Origin: Oscillospiraceae bacterium MB08-C2-2 | Lineage (GTDB): Bacteria > Bacillota > Clostridia > Oscillospirales > Ruminococcaceae | Assembly: GCA_035621215.1 (NCBI GenBank) | Contig: CP141729.1 | Coordinates: forward strand, 2,688,944 to 2,752,943 | DNA: 64,000 bases | Direction: 5' to 3' | Shown: positions 51,750 through 60,721 of the stretch, in pieces | Layout of the letters: each line of letters begins with the position of its first letter | Numbering within the stretch: the first letter of the stretch is position 1 | Program-made: the position numbers and the translations under genes | The notes under the pieces: model-generated | What the model was told of the DNA's origin: nothing | Database searches by the model: none | What the model saw: the letters and a program-made list of their open reading frames with translations, nothing else

Positions 51750-52154
51750 GAATGCTGAAAAATGGCTGAAATGGAAGAAGAATTATACTAAAAGTGAGAA
51801 ATTTTTATTTCAGGCAGGGATTTGCTTTTTTCTGCCGTATAATAGTATAGATAGAATCAGCATGGACTTTTAAACTGTATGGGCCTGAAAACCGGTATTT
51901 CTCCGGGAATACAGCTCAGAATCCGTGGTTTTGCTGTCTGTGGACTTGCTGTTTTGAACTGACAATGATTTTTTATGATACAGCTTCTTTGCCTGATCAA
52001 AAAGGCAGGGAATGAAATGCAGGATTTTTCCGTATACATAGTGAGGCCATTCTTTTCCAAATTCGGCATGCCGTCCGCCGTAAGGGCGGCAGCAGCCCCT
52101 TGAGCGGAGCGCCCAACAGGGCAGCTTTTCGGCGGGGCAAACGGAGCTTATACA
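51750..52154. other. Intergenic region with several GC-rich hairpins
   Basis: The first half is AT-rich with TATAAT at 51838-51843 but no good -35 box. Between 52069 and 52138 are CCGCC/GGCGG (52075-52089), GCCCC/GGGGC (52095-52099 with 52134-52138) and, inside the latter, GCCC/GGGC (52111-52122). This may be another, weaker member of the multi-branch repeats, but I cannot pair it fully. No gene seen. Confidence 0.4.
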
Positions 52155-53153
52155 ATGACAGTGCGCCAGCAAACCGAAGCCATTGAAGCCCAAACCCTGC
52201 GCCCGACAGCGGCTTTTTCCGCCCAGACCCGGGGACGGGAGATTCCGGATGCGCCTTGCCCCATCCGCACCGAATACCAGCGGGACCGGGACCGGATCAC
52301 CCACTGCAAGAGCTTTCGCAGGCTGATGAACAAAACCCAAGTCTTTCTTTCTCCCGAGGGCGATCATTACCGCACCCGCCTGACCCACACACTGGAGGTT
52401 ACCCAGATTGCCCGCACCGTTGCTCGGGCCCTGCGCCTCAACGAGGATTTGGTGGAGGCCATTGCCTTGGGTCATGATCTGGGGCATACCCCCTTCGGTC
52501 ACGCCGGGGAGGAGGCTCTGGGTCAGGTTTGCCCCCACGGCTACCGCCACAGCGTTCAAAGTGTTCGGGTGGTGGAGGTTCTGGAAAACGAGGGAAGGGG
52601 CCTTAACCTGACTTGGGAGGTGCGCAACGGCATCGCCTGCCACTCCAGCGGCTATGAGGCCGAAACCTTGGAAGGCCGGGTGGTGCGGTATGCGGATAAA
52701 ATCGCTTACATGAACCACGACATTGACGATGCTATTCGGGCGGGGGTTCTGCGGGATGAGGATATTCCGTGGGATGTGCGCTATGTGGTGGGGCGAACCC
52801 GCTCCCAGCGCATCACCGCCTTTGTCACCGCTCTTATCGAGAACAGCGGCGACGATAAAATTGCCATGGATGCTGTTCACCAGCAGGCTTATGACAACCT
52901 GCGGGCCTTTCTGTTTCAGGCGGTGTATACCAACCCGGAGGCCAAATCCGAGGAGGGCAAGGCAAAGGGGATTGTGCGCCAGCTTTACCAATATTTTGTG
53001 GAGCACAGCGACCAGCTTCCCCCTGAATACCGCACCATTCTGGAAAAAGAAGGGGTCCACCGGGGCGTGTGCGATTATATTTCCGGCATGAGCGACCGGT
53101 ATTGCGTGACTCTGTATGAGAAGCTGTTTATTCCCCGCTCTTGGAGCATTTAG
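52155..53153 (+). CDS. dgt: dGTPase-like HD-domain deoxynucleotide triphosphohydrolase
   Basis: Cleaves dGTP (or other dNTPs) to nucleoside and triphosphate. 332 residues: RTEYQRDRDRITHCKSFRRL, the HD metal site in RLTHTLEV and GHDLGHTPFGHAGE, and RYADKIAYMNHDIDDA further on. Length and motifs match dGTP triphosphohydrolase type 2. ATG with a weak CGGAGC site. Stands 130 bp before dnaG; a dgt-dnaG-rpoD order is common in Clostridia. Confidence 0.93.
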   Translation: MTVRQQTEAIEAQTLRPTAAFSAQTRGREIPDAPCPIRTEYQRDRDRITHCKSFRRLMNKTQVFLSPEGDHYRTRLTHTLEVTQIARTVARALRLNEDLVEAIALGHDLGHTPFGHAGEEALGQVCPHGYRHSVQSVRVVEVLENEGRGLNLTWEVRNGIACHSSGYEAETLEGRVVRYADKIAYMNHDIDDAIRAGVLRDEDIPWDVRYVVGRTRSQRITAFVTALIENSGDDKIAMDAVHQQAYDNLRAFLFQAVYTNPEAKSEEGKAKGIVRQLYQYFVEHSDQLPPEYRTILEKEGVHRGVCDYISGMSDRYCVTLYEKLFIPRSWSI

Positions 53154-53154
53154 G

Positions 53155-53182
53155 GGCTTTGCCCCTTTCGTCGGGCGTAGGC
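53155..53182. repeat. Dispersed copy of the 80-bp tandem repeat opening
   Basis: A GGGGC/GCCCC hairpin followed by TTTCGTCGGGCGTAGGC; 20 of 22 bases (53161-53182) match the unit at 9878-9899. It begins right after the dgt stop. Confidence 0.7.
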
Positions 53183-53283
53183 AGGATAAAGCCGCTCGCT
53201 TCCCACACGATGGCGTTGCTCTTGTTCTTATGGGCAACCGATACAAATTTAGCGGCCCCAACCCGAATCGGAGGTGACCCGGC

Positions 53284-55041
53284 ATGATTCCCGACAGCTT
53301 TTTGGAGGAACTGAAATACCACAGCGATCTGGAGCAGGTGATCGGCTCCTATCTTGTCTTAAAGCGGCGGGGGCGCAATCTGGTGGGTCTTTGCCCTTTT
53401 CATTCCGAAAAGACCCCCTCCTTTACGGTTTATCCCGAGAACCAATCCTATTACTGCTTTGGTTGCGGGGCGGGTGGCGATGTGATCACCTTTGTCCGGC
53501 AGGTTGAAAGTCTGGAATACATAGAGGCTGTACGCTTCTTGGCACAGAGAGCCGGGCTTGCCATGCCCGAGGATGTGGCGGAGGATAAAACCGCCAAGCT
53601 GAAAACCCGCATACTGGAGATGAACCGGGAGGCCGCCCGCTTTTTTCACCAGTGCTTGACTGCACCGGCAGGGCGGCTGGCTCTGGAGTATCTTACCGGC
53701 CGGGGGCTGACAGGGAAAACCATCAAGAACTTCGGGCTGGGCTTTGCTCCCGAAGGCTGGGATACTCTGCGGGGTCACCTACAGCAGAAGGGCTTTACCC
53801 AGCAGGAAATGCTGGCAGCTGCTCTTGTTGCACAGGGGCGCAATGGCGGCACCTACGATAGCTTTCGGAGCCGGGTGATGTTCCCCATTATTGATCTGCG
53901 GGGCAATGTGATTGGCTTTGGAGGCCGCACCATGGGGGAAAAGGGGCCAAAATACCTGAATTCCTCCGATACGCCGGTGTTCAAAAAAAGCAACAACCTG
54001 TATGCGCTGAACTTTGCCAAGGCTACCAAGGCGGATACCCTGATTTTGGCAGAAGGCTATATGGATGTGATTGCCATCCATCAGGGGGGCTTTAACAACG
54101 CCGTGGCCACACTGGGAACCTCGCTCACCGAGCAGCAGTCCCGCCTGATTTCCCAATATGTGAAAAAGGTGGTGATCGCCTATGACAGTGACGGTGCCGG
54201 TCAGGCCGCTACCCGGCGTGCCATCAATCTCTTTGATAAAACCGATGTATCCGTTTCGGTGCTGGAAATGCAGGGGGCCAAAGACCCGGATGAATACCTG
54301 AAAAAATTTGGCCCCGAGCGCTTTGGTATGTTGATAGCAGGCGGAAAAGGCGCTGTGCGCTTTGAAATCGATAAGCTGCGCCGGCAGCATGATCTTGAAA
54401 TGCCGGAGCAAAAGGTAGCCTTCTTAAATGAATTTTGCAAGCTGATGGCCGGAATGGGCAATCCTTTGCAGCGGGAGGTTTACATTGGAGAGATTGCCCG
54501 GGAGCTGGAAATTCCCCGGGAACAGCTCGCTTTGACCACCGCTAATATCATAAAAAAGCGGCAAAAAGCTGCTGCGAGAAAAGATTCACATAATTTGCGG
54601 GTTTATGCACAGGATAAGACAGGTATAAAAGCAAATCCACAGCGCAGCCGCAACCTGAGCCATGCTGTGGCAGAAGATAAGCTGATTACCCTTTTGCTTA
54701 AAAATCCCGATTATTTTCAGTATGTATCCACCCGGTTGACTCCGGAGGCTTTTATTACCCAGGAAAACCGGCAGGTGTATGAGCTGCTTGCGGCTCGGGC
54801 GGCGCGAAGCCAGCCTTTGGAGCTGATTTATCTTTCCGGCGGGCTGGATGCCGGGCAGATGGCGAGACTTTCACAGTTGCTGACGTCAGCGGCCTCCATG
54901 CGGTTCACCCGTGATGAGGCAGACGATTATATAAATGTATTGCTGGAACAAAAGAAGTTGAAAACCACAGATGAGGTAGCGCAAATGGATGATCGACAGC
55001 TGCAGGACTACATAACCTCTCTGACGGCTAAGAAGAAATAG
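53284..55041 (+). CDS. dnaG: DNA primase
   Basis: Synthesises RNA primers for replication. 585 residues: CHC2 zinc domain with Cys37, His40, Cys58 and Cys61; the toprim core with [17 protein letters not shown] and [12 protein letters not shown]; and a C-terminal helicase-binding domain. CGGAGGTGA precedes the ATG. It forms the macromolecular-synthesis unit with rpoD, 13 bp downstream. Confidence 0.97.
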   Translation: MIPDSFLEELKYHSDLEQVIGSYLVLKRRGRNLVGLCPFHSEKTPSFTVYPENQSYYCFGCGAGGDVITFVRQVESLEYIEAVRFLAQRAGLAMPEDVAEDKTAKLKTRILEMNREAARFFHQCLTAPAGRLALEYLTGRGLTGKTIKNFGLGFAPEGWDTLRGHLQQKGFTQQEMLAAALVAQGRNGGTYDSFRSRVMFPIIDLRGNVIGFGGRTMGEKGPKYLNSSDTPVFKKSNNLYALNFAKATKADTLILAEGYMDVIAIHQGGFNNAVATLGTSLTEQQSRLISQYVKKVVIAYDSDGAGQAATRRAINLFDKTDVSVSVLEMQGAKDPDEYLKKFGPERFGMLIAGGKGAVRFEIDKLRRQHDLEMPEQKVAFLNEFCKLMAGMGNPLQREVYIGEIARELEIPREQLALTTANIIKKRQKAAARKDSHNLRVYAQDKTGIKANPQRSRNLSHAVAEDKLITLLLKNPDYFQYVSTRLTPEAFITQENRQVYELLAARAARSQPLELIYLSGGLDAGQMARLSQLLTSAASMRFTRDEADDYINVLLEQKKLKTTDEVAQMDDRQLQDYITSLTAKKK

Positions 55042-55054
55042 GGGGAGTATTATT

Positions 55055-56143
55055 TTGGCAGCACAAGAAAAGAAACAGCGTCTTATTGATGACCTGGTTG
55101 AGCAGGGAAAAGCCAAGGGGAAGCTGACAACCAAGGAAATCAACGATGTTCTCGAAGAGCTTGAGTTCGATATGGAGCAGATTGACCGGCTCTATGATAC
55201 TCTGGAAAACCTGAACATTGATGTTGTGGAAAACCTGGCCCAAACCGATGCCGACCTGAACATTTCCATTGTCGTCAACGAGGATTTGGAATCGGCTCTT
55301 TCCGCCGAAGGCATTAACATCGATGACCCGGTTAAGGTTTATCTGAAAGAGATCGGCAGAGTGCCTCTGCTCACCCCGGATGAAGAGGTTGAGCTGGCTA
55401 CCCGGATGGATGCCGGTGATCCTCATGCCAGAAAGCGCCTCTCCGAAGCCAACCTGCGTCTGGTGGTCAGCATCGCCAAGCGTTATGTGGGCCGTGGGAT
55501 GCAGTTTTTGGATTTGATTCAAGAGGGCAATTTAGGTCTGATCAAGGCCGTTGAAAAATTTGACCATACCAAGGGCTTTAAATTTTCCACCTATGCCACC
55601 TGGTGGATTCGGCAGGCCATTACCCGTGCCATTGCCGATCAGGCCAGAACCATTCGTATTCCGGTGCACATGGTGGAAACCATTAACAAGGTTAAAAAGG
55701 TCAGCTCCCAGCTTCTCCACAAAAACGGCCATGAGCCCACGGCCGAAGAGATCAGCATGGAGCTGGATATGCCGGTTGAAAAGGTGCGGGAGATCATGCG
55801 TATTTCCCAGGAGCCTGTATCGCTGGAAACGCCTATCGGTGAAGAAGAAGACAGCCATTTGGGAGATTTTATCCCCGATGATGATGCTCCCGCTCCGGCA
55901 GAGGCCGCTTCTCACACTCTTTTGAGAGAGCAGTTGGGTGAGGTTCTTTCCACTCTCACCGACCGTGAGGAAAAAGTGCTTCGACTGCGCTTTGGCTTGG
56001 AGGATGGCCGCAGCCGTACTTTGGAAGAAGTCGGCAAGGAATTTAGCGTTACCAGAGAGCGTATTCGCCAGATCGAGGCCAAGGCTCTGCGTAAGCTTCG
56101 CCACCCCAGCCGGTCCAAAAAGCTGAAAGATTTTCTAGAATAA
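55055..56143 (+). CDS. rpoD: RNA polymerase primary sigma factor (sigma-A)
   Basis: Housekeeping sigma factor. 362 residues: acidic region 1.1 at the N-terminus, region 1.2 ([17 protein letters not shown]), regions 2.1-2.4 with [21 protein letters not shown] and [15 protein letters not shown], region 3 and region 4.2 with [17 protein letters not shown]. Start is TTG at 55055, eight bases after GGGGGAG, so even the main sigma factor uses a weak start codon. Overall consistent with the TTGACA/TATAAT promoters seen across the window. Confidence 0.98.
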   Translation: MAAQEKKQRLIDDLVEQGKAKGKLTTKEINDVLEELEFDMEQIDRLYDTLENLNIDVVENLAQTDADLNISIVVNEDLESALSAEGINIDDPVKVYLKEIGRVPLLTPDEEVELATRMDAGDPHARKRLSEANLRLVVSIAKRYVGRGMQFLDLIQEGNLGLIKAVEKFDHTKGFKFSTYATWWIRQAITRAIADQARTIRIPVHMVETINKVKKVSSQLLHKNGHEPTAEEISMELDMPVEKVREIMRISQEPVSLETPIGEEEDSHLGDFIPDDDAPAPAEAASHTLLREQLGEVLSTLTDREEKVLRLRFGLEDGRSRTLEEVGKEFSVTRERIRQIEAKALRKLRHPSRSKKLKDFLE

Positions 56144-56226
56144 ATCTTGCTTTTTCAGTAAAAAACAGCTTGCTTATTTGTAAATAACGCAGAAATTTTT
56201 TACCTTCGGCCCTTGTGGCTTGGATG

Positions 56227-56253
56227 ACCCATCCTATTTAGGATGGGTTTTTT
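56227..56253 (+). terminator. rpoD terminator
   Basis: An 8-bp stem (56227-56234 with 56241-56248) and a six-T tract to 56253, 84 bp past the stop. Confidence 0.88.
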
Positions 56254-56412
56254 GCTTGCCAAATTTGCAGAAAAAGGCCTTTTGTGTTTATAGGCATGAA
56301 AAGTAAGTCGGGGATTATCAAAATGTATATGACCATTTCTATTTGGAATGAATGAGGCGAATTATGTCGAAAAACCGCATAATTAAGCTAAAAATTGCCT
56401 ATATCCCCCTTC

Positions 56413-56441
56413 TTGACAATGAATTTATAAATGAGTATAAT
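56413..56441 (+). promoter_or_regulatory. Consensus promoter of the Rrf2 gene
   Basis: TTGACA (56413-56418), 17-bp spacer, TATAAT (56436-56441): a perfect sigma-A promoter with a 5' leader of about 165 bases. Confidence 0.9.
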
Positions 56442-56526
56442 AAAAAAGATGCGGGTACATATATAGACTAAATTTGTGGCTTAATTATCATCTTTTATTG
56501 AGGCAGTATATGGGAGTTTGCCCATA

Positions 56527-56549
56527 GAAAAAAGCGATTTGCTTTTTTC
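56527..56549 (+). promoter_or_regulatory. Terminator-like hairpin inside the Rrf2 leader
   Basis: A perfect 9-bp stem GAAAAAAGC/GCTTTTTTC (56527-56535 with 56541-56549) followed by a further T-rich run to about 56559, plus a smaller ATGGG/CCCAT hairpin just before it. The position suggests attenuation; no known riboswitch motif was recognised. Confidence 0.5.
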
Positions 56550-56613
56550 TTCATTTTTTGGATGTTTGCCCACTGGCTCATTCCATGTTTTAATATATAG
56601 AAAGGTTGGTGTT

Positions 56614-57048
56614 ATGCATATTTCTTTGGAGACTGACTATGCTGTGCGTATTGTGGATTGCCTTGCCCGCAGCGGTCAGCGTATGGGAGCCAAAGCCATA
56701 TCTGAAAAGACCTGTGTAACCCTCCGATTTTCTCTGAAAATTTTGCGTAAGCTGGTAGCCAGCGGCATTGTGTGTTCCTTCAAAGGAGCGCGGGGCGGTT
56801 ACGAAATCGGGAAAGAGCTGAACCAAATCAGCATTCATGATATATTTGAGACCATCGAAGGGCCCTATATCCTGAATCGCTGTATGCTTTCAGAGCATTG
56901 CTGCACTCGGGTGCCCGATAAAGAATGCCCTTATCACAACTTGTATGAAACGCTTTCATTGGAGATGCGAGCCAAGCTGAAAGCAGTCACCATGGCAGAT
57001 ATTATGGCAATTTACGCCGGGAGGGCGGAGCAAAAGGCTTTGCGGTAA
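56614..57048 (+). CDS. Rrf2 family transcriptional regulator
   Basis: A 144-residue winged-helix regulator: MHISLETDYAVRIVDCLA, then GARGGYEIGKELNQISIHDIFETIEG. Cys90, Cys96/97 and Cys105 sit in the region that holds the [2Fe-2S] ligands in IscR (Cys92, 98, 104), so a redox or Fe-S sensing role is likely. The ATG at 56614 has GAAAGG eight bases upstream; the longer frame from 56518 runs through the leader hairpin. No isc/suf genes are next to it, so the target is unknown. Confidence 0.88.
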   Translation: MHISLETDYAVRIVDCLARSGQRMGAKAISEKTCVTLRFSLKILRKLVASGIVCSFKGARGGYEIGKELNQISIHDIFETIEGPYILNRCMLSEHCCTRVPDKECPYHNLYETLSLEMRAKLKAVTMADIMAIYAGRAEQKALR

Positions 57049-57071
57049 AACGCAGAGCCTTTTGTTTTTTT
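57031..57071 (+). terminator. Rrf2 gene terminator
   Basis: A 14-bp stem (57031-57044 with 57051-57064, one wobble pair) overlapping the stop codon and followed by seven T residues. Confidence 0.93.
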
Positions 57072-57206
57072 ATGCTTATGTGTTTTAGCTGGCTATATAA
57101 TGCCCGCTGAGCAATTCAAAAACGCAACATGATCAATGTTTTGACAGTATTTCTGGATTGTTCAGGCGCAAGGCTTTTCGCCGAAAACGGTAAAGAAACC
57201 TTACAC

Positions 57207-57239
57207 AATGGATTTGCGGCGTATGTCCGCAAATCCATT
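57207..57239. other. Perfect 13-bp hairpin before a tiny ORF
   Basis: Arms 57207-57219 and 57227-57239 pair perfectly around a 7-nt loop. On the plus strand it abuts AGGAGG; on the minus strand it lies past spoIIE but has no T tract. The role is unclear. Confidence 0.7.
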
Positions 57240-57253
57240 TAGGAGGTCATCTC

Positions 57254-57289
57254 ATGAATCTGAAACGGCGAAACGCATTTGCTCATTGA
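57254..57289 (+). CDS. Possible 11-codon peptide
   Basis: MNLKRRNAFAH, with a perfect AGGAGG (57241-57246) seven bases upstream and a strong hairpin directly before it. It ends just before the spoIIE stop. No promoter was found with a good -10 box, and so short a frame may be chance. If real it would be a leader or small basic peptide. Confidence 0.25.
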   Translation: MNLKRRNAFAH

Positions 57290-57292
57290 ATG

Positions 57293-59623
57293 TTATATAC
57301 CTTTTTGAACCTGAATTGCCAACACAGTGATATCGTCCTCCCGGCCATCGGTACGGCGCATTTTGGCTGTGTTGGCCAGCTTTTCGCAAAGGCGCTGGAC
57401 ATCCATTTTCAAGTTGGCTTCCAGCTCGGAGGCAATCCATTCTACTCCGGTGGTGATCACCCCATCCGACATCATGATTACAAGGTCATTTTCTTTGAGC
57501 ATGCTGATGCTTTTTTCAAAGGCCACACCCCGCAGAATTCCCACCGGCAGAGAGGAAGATTCCAAATAGGTGGCCTTTCCGTTTTTCACAACAAAGGTGG
57601 GAGCGGCTCCGGCCTTATAAAACTCCGCCCGGCCGGTATAAAGATCCAGCGTGGTGATGTCAATGGTGGCCAAGGTTTCCTCACCGGATTTGATAAGCAA
57701 AGCGGAGTTCACCATTTTCAGGGCCGCTTCGTGGCTGATGCCCACCGAGAGCAGCTTGGAAAGAAGCTCAGCGGTCATGGTGGAATCCACGGCTGCACTG
57801 CCGCCGCTCCCCATCCCATCGGAGATAATGAAATGGGAGCGCCCGCCCCGGTTGCGGATGTAATCATAGGCATCCCCGCACAGGCGGTTGCCGCCGTTGG
57901 AGATTTGATAGGCCCCCAAAGCGACGGTGTAGGTGGCTTTTTCTGTAAAGGTGAGAGTACAGAGCTTATCCCGCACGCTGACAGTGGGCATGTCCAATTC
58001 CGCTTCCAACATAGTGCATAAATCCAGAGCCGCCTTGGTTTTATTCAGCTTGGATTCCTGATAAGCGGGAATCACCACCTCCACGGTCAGCCGCTCAAAT
58101 TCATTTTCATAGCAGAGGGTGCTGCTGGGGGGAGCCCCCATCTTTTCAAAATAATCCCGGACCCGCTGGGTCTTTTTTTCGTTTTGCAGCTTCATACCGG
58201 CCAGCTCGGCGGCAATTTCTTCCACCATCATGGCGATGCCTTCAAATTGATCGGTAACCACCGAACGTACCTTGGCTACTTTAGCCTGAGTGCCTTCTCT
58301 GGCCACATATTCGGTGAACTGGGTATTCAGCTCGGTGACAAAGGATTCCAGCTTACAGCAGGTCTCGGTAAAGTATTTGGGAATGCTTTCTTTATCCAGT
58401 GTACCTTGTATTTTGAGAAGAGAGGCGCATTCATCCAGTGCGGCCATGGTTTCGGTCTGCTGATACTGCCAGCATTTTGCCTTTAACCCGCAACGCCTGC
58501 AAACCCGATCCGCCACCTTGGTATAAACGCTGCTCAGGCTGCCGGTTTCCATTTGCTCCAGCTTTTGCGAAACCTGCCGGGTGGTGGAGCAAATCTCCTT
58601 GAGTGCTTGGGAGACATCCCCCAGCTTATCCTGAACCGCCTTTTGGGTCAGGCTTACATTGGGGCAGGCAGCGCTGGAGAAATTGTGCAGCCGCAGCTTT
58701 GCCATCAAAAATCCGGGAATAGCCACATACAGTACAGAGGCCACCAGAATCTCAAACAATACCGTGTAAATATCAGTATAGGGCTTGGTCATAATGGCGA
58801 TAATGGCGTTGATGAGAATGAAAGCGCCTGCCACAGCCATGCGGCCTATACCGGAAAACACCCCGGCAATCAGCCCGCCAAAGCCATAGGAAGCCACCAC
58901 ATAGGAATAGTCTCCTCTGGTTAAACCCATAGCCACACCGGCTGTAATACCGGCAACAGCACCCGCGGCTTCGCCGCCGCACCAAGCGCAGATCAAAATC
59001 ACCAGCACCGAAAGCACCCGGCCCACCGAAATATCGGAAATGGTCAGCCCCGAAAGGCCCATAACCACAATGGTGCAGCTGATAATCATACAGGAAAGTT
59101 CTGCCCGCCCGGCTCCGCCCAAACCGGCCTCAAAGGCCTGCCGGGTACGAGAGAAGAAATAAGCCGCCCCTGTTGCCAAAAAAATCTCAGCCAGAGAAAC
59201 CATAACCTGATAAATGGTGGAATCACTGGCCAGCATAACAGCGGCGGAGGAAATGCCCAGCGCTGTCAGTGTGGAAACTGTGGCAAAAACAGTGGAGCTG
59301 TCGGAGATTTTTCGTTTGCCGAACAACAATTTAATAGCCAGCACAATCATAATACCGGTTACATACTTGATGTTGGTGATCTCACCCAAAGTAAAAACAT
59401 AACCCAAAATCGCGCCCAACCCGGCCCCAGCCGCAGCCCCTCCTCCTACAGCGGCACAAAAGGCCACCCCAAAGGGAGCCACTGTACCGAACAAGAAAGA
59501 GTTGGCCATTACATATCCGAGCAAGGCGCTGCCGGCCAGCCGAATAAGAGGGCGGTTTGCCTCAAGACTACGGCTCAGCCGGTTTGCCGGTGAGATTCTG
59601 ACAGCTTCGCTTCTGTTTTGCAT
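57293..59623 (-). CDS. spoIIE: Stage II sporulation protein E (PP2C phosphatase)
   Basis: Dephosphorylates SpoIIAA to release sigma-F in the forespore and acts at the polar septum with FtsZ. 776 residues: about ten membrane segments in the first 310 residues, a central regulatory region with Cys-rich VCRRCGLKAKCW, and a C-terminal PP2C domain with the metal Asp in ISDGMGSGG (about residue 600) and MMSDGV. GGGAGGGAA precedes the ATG. The promoter at 59653-59686 has a Spo0A box. Its presence shows the organism is a spore-former or descends from one. Confidence 0.96.
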   Translation of the reverse strand: MQNRSEAVRISPANRLSRSLEANRPLIRLAGSALLGYVMANSFLFGTVAPFGVAFCAAVGGGAAAGAGLGAILGYVFTLGEITNIKYVTGIMIVLAIKLLFGKRKISDSSTVFATVSTLTALGISSAAVMLASDSTIYQVMVSLAEIFLATGAAYFFSRTRQAFEAGLGGAGRAELSCMIISCTIVVMGLSGLTISDISVGRVLSVLVILICAWCGGEAAGAVAGITAGVAMGLTRGDYSYVVASYGFGGLIAGVFSGIGRMAVAGAFILINAIIAIMTKPYTDIYTVLFEILVASVLYVAIPGFLMAKLRLHNFSSAACPNVSLTQKAVQDKLGDVSQALKEICSTTRQVSQKLEQMETGSLSSVYTKVADRVCRRCGLKAKCWQYQQTETMAALDECASLLKIQGTLDKESIPKYFTETCCKLESFVTELNTQFTEYVAREGTQAKVAKVRSVVTDQFEGIAMMVEEIAAELAGMKLQNEKKTQRVRDYFEKMGAPPSSTLCYENEFERLTVEVVIPAYQESKLNKTKAALDLCTMLEAELDMPTVSVRDKLCTLTFTEKATYTVALGAYQISNGGNRLCGDAYDYIRNRGGRSHFIISDGMGSGGSAAVDSTMTAELLSKLLSVGISHEAALKMVNSALLIKSGEETLATIDITTLDLYTGRAEFYKAGAAPTFVVKNGKATYLESSSLPVGILRGVAFEKSISMLKENDLVIMMSDGVITTGVEWIASELEANLKMDVQRLCEKLANTAKMRRTDGREDDITVLAIQVQKGI

Positions 59624-59652
59624 ATTGGTTCCCTCCCAGAAAATATACTCAC

Positions 59653-59686
59653 AGTATATCCACTCAAGGTGGGAAAGAATGTCGAA
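59653..59686 (-). promoter_or_regulatory. Spo0A-activated spoIIE promoter
   Basis: Minus strand: the 0A box TTCGACA (59686-59680), 21 bp, then TATACT (59658-59653). This is the layout of Spo0A~P-activated sigma-A promoters such as spoIIE and spoIIG in Bacillus, where the -35/-10 spacing is longer than usual. Confidence 0.75.
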
Positions 59687-59721
59687 GCCAATCCTATTTT
59701 TTGAATTCAGGGATTTTTTGT

Positions 59722-59770
59722 AAAAGAAAAATCCCTGTCTCCAGTGTCAGCTGCATAGGAGGCAGGGATT
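59722..59770 (-). terminator. Terminator of the glycosylase gene
   Basis: Stem AATCCCTG/CAGGGATT (59730-59737 with 59763-59770) extended by CTCC/GGAG inside; minus strand continues into TTTTCTTTT. Confidence 0.75.
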
Positions 59771-59782
59771 AAAAAGCTGATT

Positions 59783-60625
59783 TTATACGGTCAGCAGAGC
59801 CGAATTGTGGCGGGAATAGTGAAAAATATACTGCTGGGCGATTCCGGCGACTGGGAGAGCAAATTCCGGAAGCCCCTGTGGGAACAGGCTGGCCATAGCC
59901 CGCTTCATCCACACATCCATGGGCACGCATTCAATGCGGCCAAGGCCGTAAAGCAGCACACAATCCGCCACCTTTGGCCCGATACCGTGTACTGTCATCA
60001 GAGACTGCCGGGCCTCATCCAGCGGGGCAGTATACAAAGGCTCCAGCACCAGCTCACCTTTGGCTACCTTCTGGGCAGCATCCAAAAGGTATTTTGCCCG
60101 GAATCCACTGCGCAGAGGAGCAAGGCTTTCGATGGTCTGCTCGGCCAGCATCTGGGCTGTAGGAAAGGCAAAGCCGCCCTCAATAGGCTCCCCAAACAGT
60201 TCACACAGGCGGGCCACAATTCCTTTGATTCGCTTGATGTTGTTGTTCTGGCTGATGATAAAGCAGCAAAGAGCCTCCCATGGCTCCTGCCGCAGCACAC
60301 GGATACCCGGTGCGAAAGTTACCGTCCGCTCCAGAGTTTCATCTTGGGAAAAGGCTTCTTTTAAGGCCCCGTAATCCCGGCGCAGATCAAAATAATCCTC
60401 CCACACGGTTTCAAAGGTCATGGGGGTGGTATCGTGCAGAATCAGCTGGTCGCCCTCATGGGTAAGCCGCAGAAAATGCCCCCGGGCAATGCCTTGCCAA
60501 CTACTTTCGCCGGCTGGTTCCCACCGAAAGGCCTGCCCGCAATCCAATGTTTCGGGAAGGGTGAAATGCCGAATGCCTTCCACAACAAGATCGGAGCCAA
60601 CTGTATGTATACCCTGATAATCCAT
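59783..60625 (-). CDS. ogg: 8-oxoguanine DNA glycosylase (OGG family)
   Basis: Removes oxidised guanine and nicks the strand. 280 residues: N-terminal OGG domain (LDCGQAFRWEP) and the HhH-GPD core with LMTVHGIGPKVADCVLL, catalytic Lys218 and Asp237 (VPMDVWM). This matches OGG1-like rather than MutM/Fpg enzymes. ATG at 60625 follows AAAGGAGA; an upstream ATG at 60643 lies within that site. Separate terminators on both sides. Confidence 0.95.
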   Translation of the reverse strand: MDYQGIHTVGSDLVVEGIRHFTLPETLDCGQAFRWEPAGESSWQGIARGHFLRLTHEGDQLILHDTTPMTFETVWEDYFDLRRDYGALKEAFSQDETLERTVTFAPGIRVLRQEPWEALCCFIISQNNNIKRIKGIVARLCELFGEPIEGGFAFPTAQMLAEQTIESLAPLRSGFRAKYLLDAAQKVAKGELVLEPLYTAPLDEARQSLMTVHGIGPKVADCVLLYGLGRIECVPMDVWMKRAMASLFPQGLPEFALPVAGIAQQYIFHYSRHNSALLTV

Positions 60626-60662
60626 GAGGTCTCCTTTAATCAAATAAGTGTAATCCTGATTG

Positions 60663-60697
60663 AAAAAGGGAGAGAATCATGCAGATTCCCTCCCTTT
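60663..60697 (-). terminator. PBP1A gene terminator
   Basis: A 14-bp stem (60665-60678 with 60684-60697, one wobble) 25 bp past the stop; minus strand ends TTTTTC. Confidence 0.85.
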
Positions 60698-60721
60698 GGC
60701 ATATGGTGATCGCTCAAAATG

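Noticed and set aside
51870..53285. 471-codon frame antisense to dgt
   Set aside because: Shadow of dgt; no start signal and no recognisable domain.
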